From positions 20,206,359 to 20,270,358 of the forward strand of contig CAMZMU010000107.1 of NCBI GenBank assembly GCA_947311845.1: a stretch of 64,000 nucleotides of DNA. Direction: 5' to 3'. The DNA is from Poa pratensis. Its lineage: Eukaryota; Streptophyta; Magnoliopsida; Poales; Poaceae. The notes under the pieces were generated by a model, which made no database searches, was not told the origin of the DNA, and saw nothing but the letters and a program-made list of their open reading frames with translations. The position numbers and the translations under genes are program-made. Below are positions 55,024-64,000 of this stretch, one piece after another. How positions within the stretch are numbered: position 1 is the stretch's first letter; each line of letters begins with the position of its first letter.

Positions 55024-57000
55024 AAACGCCCGTGCGTTGCAACGGGAGAAAAAAATACTTGCACAGAAATATGAATGTTGAAAACATTCCTGTTTTAACA
55101 CTTTTATCACAGTAAATCTTTTAATCCTTGATCATTGAAATGGTAGTAGTTCGGACTTGTCATGTCATCACACATTTTTGTCCATCCAAATCATTTTCAT
55201 GAACTCTATTTTTTATTTGTAAATCTATCCTAAATGATTTTGTCACCAATGTGTGTCCGTTTGCAAAATTGTTTCATGAAATTGTTGCAAAATAAAAATA
55301 AAATAAAAGGTTTTAGAGTCTGTGAGAAAGAGAGCAGCCTAGCCAGCATCAAGGATAAGACAAGCTAACACTATTTAATTCATATGTTTCAACAGCAAAC
55401 TAATGAGGACAAGTCAGTATGTCACAATTCAAAATACATTGCAAACAAAGCAGCTGCAATGAGGATATGACGCCACCAAGTTGTATAATGTGGCTCAAAG
55501 AAACCAGCTAATTATTAACTCCTAAGGACAAAACTGGTAACACCAACATAGTCATTTCATTGCGTAAAAATTGGCACGACATACTGGAGTAGAGAAATTA
55601 AGGGCAATCACCCCATGCTTCGACCATGCGTTTGCCCACAGCGTACAATGTACACAACATACTCTAATACCTTCTCTCAAAAAAACATACTTCAATACCT
55701 CAAGGCCATAAGAAGGCTACACATCCTAATGTAATACGTGCAGTGGACCGATGGCAAAACAAAGTTATCAATCGAAAGACAAGCTAATGCTCTGACAAAA
55801 CAATGGGTCAAATAAGCAGGTGTATAGTTATCGCCCGAAAAGAAAAGAGAAATATATGAGTTACCTTTATATGTTCTCGTAATATTCCATGAATACGGAC
55901 TCATGTCATTATCGTCCCTCTTGAAGAACGCATGCTGCATAAACAAATGGCCATGAGCATTATGCTCAATCGCATACATATAACGAGAATTAACAGTTAA
56001 TGCTAAATGGATGCTGGTGAACTCATCAGTTGACAGTCCTAACATCGTAAAATTACAGCTCAGCGAATCGAAGCATTAAGATCTAGTATTATGTAACCCA
56101 TATGTATTATTAACTTCTACTCCCACCGCTGCTTGGGTCAATCGGTACAGTCAATAGAACATGCAGGATTGCAGGGCATCCAATTCAAATGACTATCCGG
56201 AGTACAAAAGCCTAGTTGTGAACTCCAAACCTAAGAAGCCTGTCTTGCTGTTGAACCATTATTAACACGAATAATAAGCACGAGTATAACGGGCAACCTA
56301 AGAATTACACCTACGGGACCAAATTAAGCCCAAGCAAATACGTTTGTCCATCCTGCGGTTTCCAATTGCTCTACCTGGAGCGCCGAATTCGACTAAAACC
56401 CTGACGGACGTGTGAGTAGAGGAAATTGGGAAAAAACTTGCAATCTAACAGCACGTTGCTCACCTCATCAGCCTACGATCCGGAGGAGGCGGCGGCTCCA
56501 GCGGACGCGACGCGCTCCCTGAGCGGCCGCAGCGCCGCGGCCAGGGGCGGGAGGGCGAGGCCGAGCACCAACAGGCACACCACGGCGGCCCTCAGCACGG
56601 CGCCCGCGGCGTGCCTCATCTTCTGATCGTCGAGCGTGGGCCTCAGGAGGCTGCGGCCACCATGAACGGGGAGCAGGGGCGATGGGATCTCGGGCGGCGG
56701 CGGTAGAGCACATCCGCGAGCTGGAGATGTGGAGAGAGCAGAGCAGGGGTGCGGCGGCGGCGTGCCGGCGTCGGATGGGTTCGAGTCTGCGGGAGAGAGA
56801 CCAGCGCGTCTGCACGTGATGGACTGCGGGTTAATTTCACTATTTGTTAGGGGTTTTTAGTAAAACGGCGCGGCACAGCCTCCTTTGCTTCATGGACTGC
56901 GGGTTGATTTCCCTGTTTGTCGGGGGGTTTCTTGCAAAGTGTCCGACGGACGAAACGAAGGAAACCGGGAAGCGATGCTCCCTTTATTATTAGGTAGAGA
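55017..57000 (-). mobile_element. Helitron, about 2 kb, non-autonomous
   Basis: On the - strand the 5' end is TCTCTACCTAATAATAAAGG at 57000, preceded by A; the 3' end is CTAG at 55017-55020 followed by T, with the hairpin CCCGTTGCAACGCACGGG 8 nt before it. A-T insertion context, TC start, CTAG end and hairpin are all diagnostic for Helitrons. There is no Rep/helicase. It carries a small ORF that could be captured host sequence. Confidence 0.8.
56473..56619 (-). CDS. Small hydrophobic ORF (48 aa) within the Helitron
   Basis: ATG at 56619 opens MRHAAGAVLRAAVVCLLVLG, a signal-peptide or single transmembrane segment, followed by LALPPLAAALRPLRERVA, and stops at 56473-56475. A splice-donor-like GATGAG/GTGAGC follows the stop, as if this were the last coding part of a 5' exon. 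Local GC content is far higher than in the rest of the Helitron. The family is not recognised. It may be a captured first exon or a chance ORF. Confidence 0.35.
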   Translation of the reverse strand: MRHAAGAVLRAAVVCLLVLGLALPPLAAALRPLRERVASAGAAASSGS

Positions 57001-57349
57001 TTAAAAAATAGGCTCTGATATCTCCCCGTGTAGAAAAACTCCTCAGGTCCCAACCCGCCAATCTCGATCTGCTGCCGGAGAAGGTGGCAGCGGACAGTGC
57101 AAGAATGCAGTATTTCGCCCTTGCCGCCGAAATAGTGTAACAAAGGATGATTCAGGATTCAGCTAAAATGCAAGAAGCAACTATGAGGATTCAGCTTTCA
57201 GAGTCTACAGGGAATAATCGCAAAATCCAAAGTAATTATCTTAACCTATAGGCATTCGTTTCATGTTCATATGTCGTTGTACCATGATATGCATCCACGA
57301 AATACAGGTATCTATACTTGGTATACTACGATCTCAGTGATACACGCTA

Positions 57350-57967
57350 CTAGAGTACCCCGAAGAACCGGCCCCAGCACGTGCCGCCGCTCCTCCTCGC
57401 CTCCCCTTCCTCCTCCCCCACCACCGCCGCCGCCGGCAGCGGCGCCTCCCGAACGCCCCAGATCCCTTCGAGGACCTGGCCGAGGCTCGCCGGGACGCCG
57501 TAGGTATCCGCGTCGGGCGCCGCGAGCACGGAGTCGAAGACCTCCTGGAGGCCGACGACGCGGCGGCTGACGGCGCGCCGCGCCTCCCGCACGGCCGGGT
57601 CGTACCCCGGGACGGCGTCGAGGCGGAGCAGCACGGCCATGAGCGCCTCCGAGAAGCGCGCGCGCTCGCGGTCGTCGCCGCGGACGGCGTCCACGGTCTC
57701 CTGCCGCCGGAGCAGCCGCTCGAGCCGCGTCGCCTCGGCGTCGGCGGAGCGTACGGCCGCCGCGTGCCTCCGGACCAGGTGGCTCCGGAAGGCCGCCTGG
57801 ATCCTGGCTGCGGCCGCCGCCGCGTCCGGCGGGGTTTTGGGGGCCGGCGGCGAGGTGACGGGGATCCGCACGGTTCTGGCGGGCTTGTGGGTGGTGGGGC
57901 TAGGGTCGGGATCGCCGGCGGCGAAGAAGAAGTGCTGCGAGGCGGAGCTGTAGTGGTAGGAGCCCAT
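57350..57967 (-). CDS. IQ- and BAG-domain co-chaperone regulator (BAG5-like)
   Basis: BAG domains bind the Hsp70 ATPase domain and promote nucleotide exchange; plant members with a preceding IQ motif also bind calmodulin. The single-exon frame gives 205 residues. The Pro/Ala-rich N-terminus is followed by an IQ motif (ARIQAAFRSHLVRRH, residues 54-68) running straight into a helical BAG region (about 75-155, with RFSEALMAVLLRLDAVPGYD and RRVVGLQEVFDSVL). Length and IQ-BAG spacing match Arabidopsis BAG5, which is mitochondrial; the targeting here is inferred. The ATG at 57967 is the only start giving the full N-terminus. Very GC-rich, as is normal for single-exon grass genes. Confidence 0.9.
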   Translation of the reverse strand: MGSYHYSSASQHFFFAAGDPDPSPTTHKPARTVRIPVTSPPAPKTPPDAAAAAARIQAAFRSHLVRRHAAAVRSADAEATRLERLLRRQETVDAVRGDDRERARFSEALMAVLLRLDAVPGYDPAVREARRAVSRRVVGLQEVFDSVLAAPDADTYGVPASLGQVLEGIWGVREAPLPAAAVVGEEEGEARRSGGTCWGRFFGVL

Positions 57968-58580
57968 GGCGAGTACTGCTTTTGGGTGCTGCTTGCACTT
58001 CCACGCCTGCGGCGTGTTTTCGTCGTCTCTTTTTCGGTGGCGATAGTGCTATAATCCGAATGCTATAGCTTTTTTGTACTGCGCTGCTTTAGCCTCGATG
58101 CATAGATATGCTTTTGCTCGGCGAATGCATTACCGGCAATTTCTATGTAGGCTACCAAGAACAGCCCGATGCACCGAAAAGAAGTGTCCGGAAACGTGAT
58201 CCGGAGCCCCACCACGGCACCATATGCAACGGAATCCACCTCGATTCAAACCGTCGGCAACCTGAGCTAGTGAGCCCCGTATCAGGAGTGCCAACGCGGC
58301 GATACCACACCTAGTTGGATATCCAACAAATATCACGTCGGTCGAATGCATCCGAGTGCCGAGAGCGGAGAGCACGAGCCGCGGTCACGAAGTCCAGTTA
58401 TGTACGGACGGCAACGCAGTTGTGCCCACCACGGGCATGTGCTGCATAAACTAGAACAAAATGGCTGAGACCAAGACATGAACCTAGAAAATTACGAAAA
58501 ATATCACTCAGGTATAGCCTAGAAAATTTACTCTCGATTTTTCCTTTAATAAAAGCCCCTAAGCGTCTCAATCTTTTTTA
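57968..58580. other. Upstream of the BAG gene, with a copy of a locally duplicated segment
   Basis: 58185-58400 shares diverged blocks with 62360-62640 (GGAAACGTGATCC followed by AGCCC, and CACGAAGTCCAG). No gene is seen and no clear TATA box was found for the BAG gene. Confidence 0.5.
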
Positions 58581-58837
58581 CTCCCTCCATTTTTATTTAC
58601 TTCGCGTTCTGGGTTTAGTCAAAGTCAAATTTTGTCAAGTTTGACCAAATATTTAGAGAAAAATATCAATATTTATAATATAAAATTTATAGTACTAGAA
58701 TCAGCATAAAATATATTCTCATATTATATGCATTTGATATTATGGATGTTGATATTTTGTCCTATATTCCTGGTCAAACTTGACAAAGTTTGACTTTAAC
58801 TAAACCCAAAACGCAAAGTAAATAAAAACGGAGGGAG
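58581..58837. mobile_element. Stowaway MITE, 257 bp
   Basis: CTCCCTCCATTTTTATTTAC at the left with complementary right end; TA at 58579-58580 and 58838-58839. AT-rich interior with GTCAAGTTTGACCA and its complement. Confidence 0.95.
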
Positions 58838-59121
58838 TATAAGATCCATGATTATAGTACTATTCATCTAGTCATTCTCTACGTGCATTTTTATAATTGT
58901 TTAAATTTGGAAATACAATTTTCTCCCTTTAAATCGAATCAATTTCAGGTTCAGCCGTCCCACGTTTTGAAAATTCCCCTGAAACAAAATCCTCGTCCCT
59001 CGCTACTTAACTGCCAACAAACACCAACATAGTTTTGTCGTGACAGTGGCTACGCCGACATGATTTCCTCTATGAACTATACTCTGGTATCGATGGGTTG
59101 ACGGCAATGAAAGCGGTTGAG

Positions 59122-59206
59122 GGCCAGGTTGAGGGTTCGAGTCCTCACTTCTATCTTAATGACAAAGACGGGGTGGAGTCCCCCCTCCGGTCTTGTTGTT
59201 GTTTTT
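59122..59206 (+). mobile_element. 5'-truncated tRNA-derived SINE
   Basis: 85 bp with a perfect B box GGTTCGAGTCC and T-rich end TTGTTGTTGTTTTT, flanked by a perfect 13-bp duplication GAAAGCGGTTGAG (59109-59121, 59207-59219). The A box is missing, as expected after 5' truncation. Confidence 0.85.
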
Positions 59207-59616
59207 GAAAGCGGTTGAGTCGTAACCGATGACATATCTGAAACACTCATTGTTCTCTATTTTTTCAACCAAATTCAAGTTACAAAACTATACTAGAGAA
59301 ACCTTTCATTCTCCTGGAAAAAATAACGTATTTGTATGTCTCTTATTCCAATCATAATCTCCATACTGCCAATAACATCACACAAAAGATGATCTAAAAA
59401 ATAACATCACACATAAGTACAAATGAATCATCAACTCAGAGAAATAAACCCGCAAAGAAAAGCAGATCTTACAGCCATATGAATATGGTTGTATGTCTCA
59501 ACACACTGATCGCGAACGCCAGCCGTCACTGATCGCGAACGCACTCTTATTTCGAAACGCACGCGACACTCAACACACTGTTACCAATGGTCTGATGGCA
59601 AATCCAACCTCGGGGC

Positions 59617-60974
59617 TTACTTCTCCGCGCACCTTGCCTTCAGCGAGAGGAGGATGACGGCGTACTTGGTCTTCACCTTCTGGAGGTGCTCCGCGACGTT
59701 CATCGCGTACATCTCGAAGAGGTCGTCGAGTATGCCCTCCCCAAAATGTTGCGCGAGCTGGAGCGCGATCACCGCACGCATGGACCTGGCGACGATCACG
59801 CCGCTCCGTGTGCCGTCGAGCAGCGGGTCGTCGCCGTCCGTGTCGTCCTCGGGATCCCAGTTCGTCTCGAAGAGCTGTACGTGGTCGACGTCGAACATCT
59901 CGCTCTGGTCGATAACCGCCTTCACCTCGTCCACCGACGGCGCGTACAGCGGCAGGTTGAAGGACTCCATCTTCTCCTTCTCCACACGACCCTGGTTTCA
60001 GTTCAGCTCATGAGTTGAATTCAGTTCAGTTCAACTCTTCAAGTGTTGCTATGCGTTCAACGTACCTGTTGGACTAGGGACTGAAGAGCTTGGGAGAGCA
60101 GGCCCCACAGGTAGCTCATCTCGCCACGCAGCACGTCGCTGTTCTTCCTGCCCAGGAACGTCAGGACCATCTGGCCGTTGGCGACGAGTTCGGTGTGGCG
60201 CAGCTTCAGGAACAGCGAGAAGTCCTGCCGGAACTGTTCCTGGTACGCCTCCACCACCGACGGCGGCGTCGTCTTCCAGATGTACATGTTGCCTTCGTTC
60301 AGGATCGCGCCGCTCGCGATATCCTCGGGCACCTTGGAGCGCATCATGAGGCAGTAGGAGGAGTGGAAGAGGTGGACGCAGCGGTCAGGGAAGAGCCTCG
60401 TGTAGAACGAGCCTGGCAGCCCAGCAATGTAGTAAGGAGGCAGCGGCGCCTCTCCGGCTTTGTGCTTGCCGGCGGCCTCGTCGAAGTGCTCCAGGGACCG
60501 GAAGACCAGGTTGAAGTCGTTCCCGTGGAGGTCGTTGAGGAAGAACTGGACGTGAACCGGTGGCTTCTTCTCGCAGTGGCCGGCGAGCGCGCCGAGCACC
60601 TCGGAGACGACGGTGAGCGTGTTGGGACCCGACGAGCAGCCGAGGTCGGCCACGACCATCGTGCCCGGCCGGGAGGAGAGCCGCGCATACGCTTGCTCCG
60701 CCGCACTTTGAAGCAGTTGCCTTGCCTTCAGTATGGCCTTTTTCTGACGGAGATCCATGCAATAATAAAACAAATAAATAACTGTAGAGCAGTGCAGATT
60801 ACTGCAAACTGTAACAGTGTCGGTGCAGTTTATTGATACAGTAGTTTGATATGAATATACTATGATATACGGGATGAGGGGAAAGGCAGAAGAACAAACT
60901 TGAATCTTGGAGTTGGCGGCGTAGCCGGTCTCGCCGTCGCCGCCGCTCGTGTGGAACGCACGCTCTGCTTTCAT
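59617..60974 (-). CDS. SABATH carboxyl methyltransferase (SAMT/BSMT-like), three exons
   Basis: SABATH enzymes move a methyl group from S-adenosylmethionine to the carboxylate of small acids such as salicylate, benzoate, anthranilate or jasmonate. Exons 60974-60900, 60743-60066 and 59991-59617 join in phase to 375 residues, the usual length. Visible are HTSGGDGETGYAANSKIQ with the substrate Gln at residue 25, the SAM motif DLGCSSGPNT (about 58), NDLHGNDFN, GLPGSFYTRLFP, and LNEGNMYIWKTTPPSVVEAY. In HSSYCLMMRSKVPE the position of Trp151 of Clarkia SAMT is Met159 (ATG at 60342-60344). A TATA box lies about 110 nt upstream. Frame and splice sites are intact, so the gene is probably functional, possibly with changed substrate use. 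Confidence 0.92.
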
Positions 60975-61080
60975 GGCTTCAAGGGTGGACTGAATATTTG
61001 ACAGTAGTCTGTATTTTCCGAGGACAAAGACTGCAGAGACTATTGTAGTATGCTGCCGTTTCCGGAGCATCAGATGCTCT

Positions 61081-61091
61081 CATTTATAGGG
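61081..61091 (-). promoter_or_regulatory. TATA box of the SABATH gene
   Basis: CCCTATAAATG on the - strand lies 107 nt upstream of the ATG, a normal distance for a short plant 5' UTR. Confidence 0.6.
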
Positions 61092-61109
61092 CCATAAGGC
61101 AAGAACAAG

Positions 61110-62264
61110 TCCTCCTGCCGGCGCCGCCGTGGATCCATCTCGCCTCCGTGGCCTTAGCTATGGTGGCGCGGTGGATCCCGGTCCTTGCCGGTGGGAGGGC
61201 TCCGTTCTCATATGCTTTTTTGTGTTTGGTTAGGTTGTGTGTCCTATTTAGTGAGATGAAGCGGCTCCCTGAAGATGGAATAAGGTTCTTCCCGTCTAGC
61301 CCCGTTCCAGCAGCGCGTCTAGCGTTGTCGGAGGACGTGTGGAGGTGTGTATCCGGCGGATCTCACGAGATTCGGTCGGTGTTTGTCTTCGGTGGATCCG
61401 ATTGGATCCGGTCTTTGTTCGTGTGTTTACAGTTTGGATCCTTCTGATCTACGCTTCTCTTCATCGGCGACGGTTGCTGTTCTGGTGCGCTGGTCCTGTG
61501 GGGCCTTAGCACGACGACTTCCCGACTGTCTACTACAACAAGTTTTGCCCGACTCCGGTGATGGAGGGGCGATGACAGCGGCGCGCCATCGGCTCGTTCT
61601 AGTGCTTGTAGTCGTCGCTAGTAGGGATGGCACCCGCAGGGTATGGGTAAGGGTGGGGCCACCCCATACCCTTACCCGTCCCCCTCAACCTTGCCCGTCA
61701 CCCGTACCCATACCTTTCAGCGGGTATAACTTTTTCCCATACCCTTCACCCGACAGGGTAAAAGGGTACCGCGGAAAAAAAAACCGCATTTGCAACACAA
61801 CAAATTGAGTACAAGATAGTCGTAAACAACATCATATAATCATATAACTTTAACCAGCAGCACATACTTAGAAATATCAGCATCCCAATATCGTTCGTGG
61901 CATCATGCATCGCATGATTGGAAATAAATAGTAGGTACATTAGGCTATTATTATTGGAGACACACTTGTCACAGATTTAGAAGAGTACATGGGTACGCGG
62001 GTATGGGTTATACGAACCCATACCCGTACCTTCTCTGCCCGATGGGTACGAGATTTCCCCATTTACATACCCACGGGTATTTTTCGTCCCCAAACCCTTA
62101 CCCTAATAGGGTTTTTACCCGCAGGGTACGCGGGTAATGGGTACCCATTGTCATCCCTAGTCGCTAGGTGGCCTACGAATCTGGATGTAATTTTGGTTAC
62201 TTCTTGCGTTCTTTGTATTACCTTGACAGTTGATGAATAGATCGGAAGTTTTTATAAAAAAAAT
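61110..62264 (+). mobile_element. LINE-like relic split by a hAT element
   Basis: The 3' end, GTATTACCTTGACAGTTGAT then GATCGGAAG and an A run at about 62257-62264, is typical of grass LINE tails. Upstream sequence at about 61140-61621 (CTCGTTCTAGTGCTTGTAGT) continues across the hAT insertion into it. No RT domain is present, the 5' limit is uncertain and no target-site duplication was found. Confidence 0.45.
61622..62159. mobile_element. Non-autonomous hAT element, 538 bp
   Basis: TIRs TAGGGATGGCA and (reverse) TAGGGATGACA; perfect 8-bp duplication GTCGCTAG (61614-61621, 62160-62167). Both ends carry many GGGTATGGGTAAGGG / CCCATACCC-type repeats. No transposase. Confidence 0.93.
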
Positions 62265-63287
62265 CCAGTGTCGGATATATACAGAAATAGAATTAAAATG
62301 TAGCAGGCGAGGAATGTTATTCCGTGGCCGTGTTCGTTGACCGGTGACCACTAGAAAATTATGATTTTGGAAACGTGATCCAAAGCCCTACCGCGGCAAC
62401 ACCTGCAATCTTCGTTTTTTTTTCTTCTGAAATGGGGGCATGGTACCGGCCTCCGCACCAATCGATTCACAGAGTTTTTTTATTGCAGTGTTCAACTGTT
62501 CATGAAATATCAAAGTTACAACTCACGCATCACATAAGGTTGAGACATGTACCAACCGAACGAAACATGAAAACATAAAACAACTAGGCATTTTAATGTC
62601 CACTAATATACTGCCACGAAGTCCAGCTGGAAATATGCTGAGAAACGTTATTCTGCCGTGTTCATGCTTTCATGGTGCGGTATTTGCCAGCAGCATGTAT
62701 TGTTCTTCAGACAAGGGAGAATAGGCTACGGCACATTGCCCTTTGCTGAAAATTAAAGTCACTTTACAGGCCATCAGGCAAGAATAAGTCATTGTGAGTT
62801 TGGTGAAGTAAACAATCCAGTGTAACTAAAGTTGTATCATAGTGTGTTCCGTGTGAAAAATCTTAGCCAGCTTGTTGGTCCTGAATTGATCTCTTGGACT
62901 CTTTGCATATGTCTGCATATTGGCTGCACGGTGCAGATTTTCTTCTCAGTTTCCTCCTTCAAAAATACGGTTGCAGGTAGGATAGAAAACATGTTTTGTT
63001 TAACCGAAGGACAGTGAGAGCAATTGGTGCTCGGCCTTTTGCGATCACTGGTTCACGTCAATGGTTAGCCAACGCCGGCGGAAGCACGTAGAAACGCAGT
63101 CTATATTATGTTCCTCGTCGTCACCGGCCCACGCACATAAACAAAGTTTCACTACTTGTCGCGTGATAGGCCTAACTAATGAGAGCCTCGCGACCAGTGC
63201 AACTAGTTTCTTGTATGCGGTAGGCCTAACTAATGAGGCTCAGTTTGTTCCTCAAACTTGCTAAAGGGTCTGCGCACGATCTTTGTA
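62265..63287. other. Intergenic with diverged copy of SABATH-flanking sequence
   Basis: 62360-62640 matches 58185-58400 and 62755-62790 matches 61083-61110, in the same order and orientation. The segment between, corresponding to the SABATH gene, is missing. 62791-63287 shows GCCTAACTAATGAG twice (63170, 63225), and no gene. Confidence 0.5.
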
Positions 63288-63501
63288 CTCCCTCCGACCC
63301 AGTTTATAAGTCATACGCATATTCATAGGTCGTGAATTTGACCAAGATAATACGAGAAATATATTATGAAACAATATCATTAGAAAATTCAGATATTCTA
63401 TTTTCTAATGGTATAATTTTTGCTTTATAAAATATATATTACATTGGTTGAATTCACGATCTAGGGATATGCGCGGGACTTACAAACCGATACGGAGGGA
63501 G
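63288..63501. mobile_element. Stowaway MITE, 214 bp
   Basis: CTCCCTCCGACCCAGTTTAT at the left, complementary right end ending ACGGAGGGAG; TA at 63286-63287 and 63502-63503. Confidence 0.92.
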
Positions 63502-63735
63502 TATCTATTGAAAGTACACATGTACTGCCATTAAGCATGGAGCCCCTTCGTGGTAGAAAGTCCCATGCGACTCAAAATGTAATGACCGATTTAGATTAAT
63601 TTGATCACCCGTGATGCTTTGGAATGTGAAAGTGGCCTAAGTGTTCTACAAAGTTATCGGTTAGTTATGTAGATTGTAGCCTAAGGTTATCAACTAGTCC
63701 GATTAGTTACATTGGTGGATTTTGTCAGTACCACT

Positions 63736-63819
63736 CACTACTGGAAAACGTATGCCGAGTTTTGTTTGGCTATCGCCGAGTATTTTGCATACTCGGTAAA
63801 AATGCTGATTCCAGTAGTA
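63736..63819. mobile_element. Possible mini-CACTA element (84 bp)
   Basis: Starts CACTACTGGAAAACG and ends ATTCCAGTAGTA, the expected CCAGTAGTG with the last G changed. GCCGAGT and its complement ACTCGG lie inside both ends. The flanking triplets do not match, so the call is tentative. Confidence 0.4.
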
Positions 63820-64000
63820 ATAGCTGTTTACATATAGTGTAGCTCGATAGCAAAAAAAAAAACAGTTTCGATATAGAGTAGAGATTTCTTGCACCCGAGT
63901 TCCAGTGTTCCCACTACTTTAAAGAAATCAAAAAAATATATTCGTAAGTTTCAAAAAAACTTTTAAAAAATAAGGCATGTTCTCTATGATGTACCTATAG

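Noticed and set aside
57271..57953. + strand ORFs opposite the BAG gene
   Set aside because: Very high GC leaves antisense frames open; the - strand has IQ and BAG motifs.
60090..60836. 248-aa + strand ORF
   Set aside because: Antisense shadow of SABATH exon 2.

Overview
This is a plant nuclear window, almost certainly from a grass of the wheat/barley type (Pooideae, probably Triticeae). The evidence is intron-containing plant genes with GC-rich first exons, TA-flanked Stowaway MITEs beginning CTCCCTCCGT, CACTA elements with dense subterminal repeats, tRNA-derived SINEs, Helitrons and deeply nested LTR retrotransposons. Species cannot be fixed by eye.

Layout. 1-15487 is repeat DNA: part of one LTR element, then a gag-bearing LTR retrotransposon on the + strand whose interior was split by a 7.2-kb CACTA transposon (3543-10748, TSD GTT). 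15488-17900 holds a hAT-type MITE and a LINE-like relic. 17911-21105 (-) is an intact nine-exon MAP65 microtubule-bundling gene with a SINE in one intron. 24060-24744 (+) is a phytocyanin gene broken by two 1-bp deletions. 25347-39878 is a four-level nest: a Copia element with very short 135-bp LTRs (TSD TAGCT) is split by a 7-kb pol-less LTR retrotransposon (TSD CGACG) carrying gag on the - strand and a degraded ORF on the opposite strand; one of its LTRs is in turn split by a 2.8-kb CACTA (TSD TTG). 40.1-45.8 kb holds MITEs, a truncated PPR (Rf-like) pseudogene, a PIF/Harbinger transposase fragment and a TTA-flanked Harbinger-like element that captured a DUF819 host gene.

46933-51837 (-) is an intact three-exon PHD-finger gene with a tandemly repeated acidic tail. 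53976-57000 holds two head-to-tail Helitrons whose termini overlap. 57350-57967 (-) is a single-exon IQ+BAG co-chaperone gene. 59617-60974 (-) is a three-exon SABATH carboxyl methyltransferase with the canonical active-site Trp replaced by Met; remnants of its surroundings recur at 62.36-62.79 kb, suggesting a collapsed tandem duplication. The right end has a LINE relic split by a hAT element, one Stowaway and a possible mini-CACTA.

The four likely functional host genes (MAP65, PHD, BAG, SABATH) act in unrelated processes and are simply linked; there is no operon-like logic. Exon models were built by hand from GT/AG sites and reading-frame continuity. No clear undescribed biological system was found. 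The best candidates are the retrotransposon with an opposing ORF, the gene-capturing Harbinger element, the overlapping Helitron ends and the SABATH enzyme with an altered active site.
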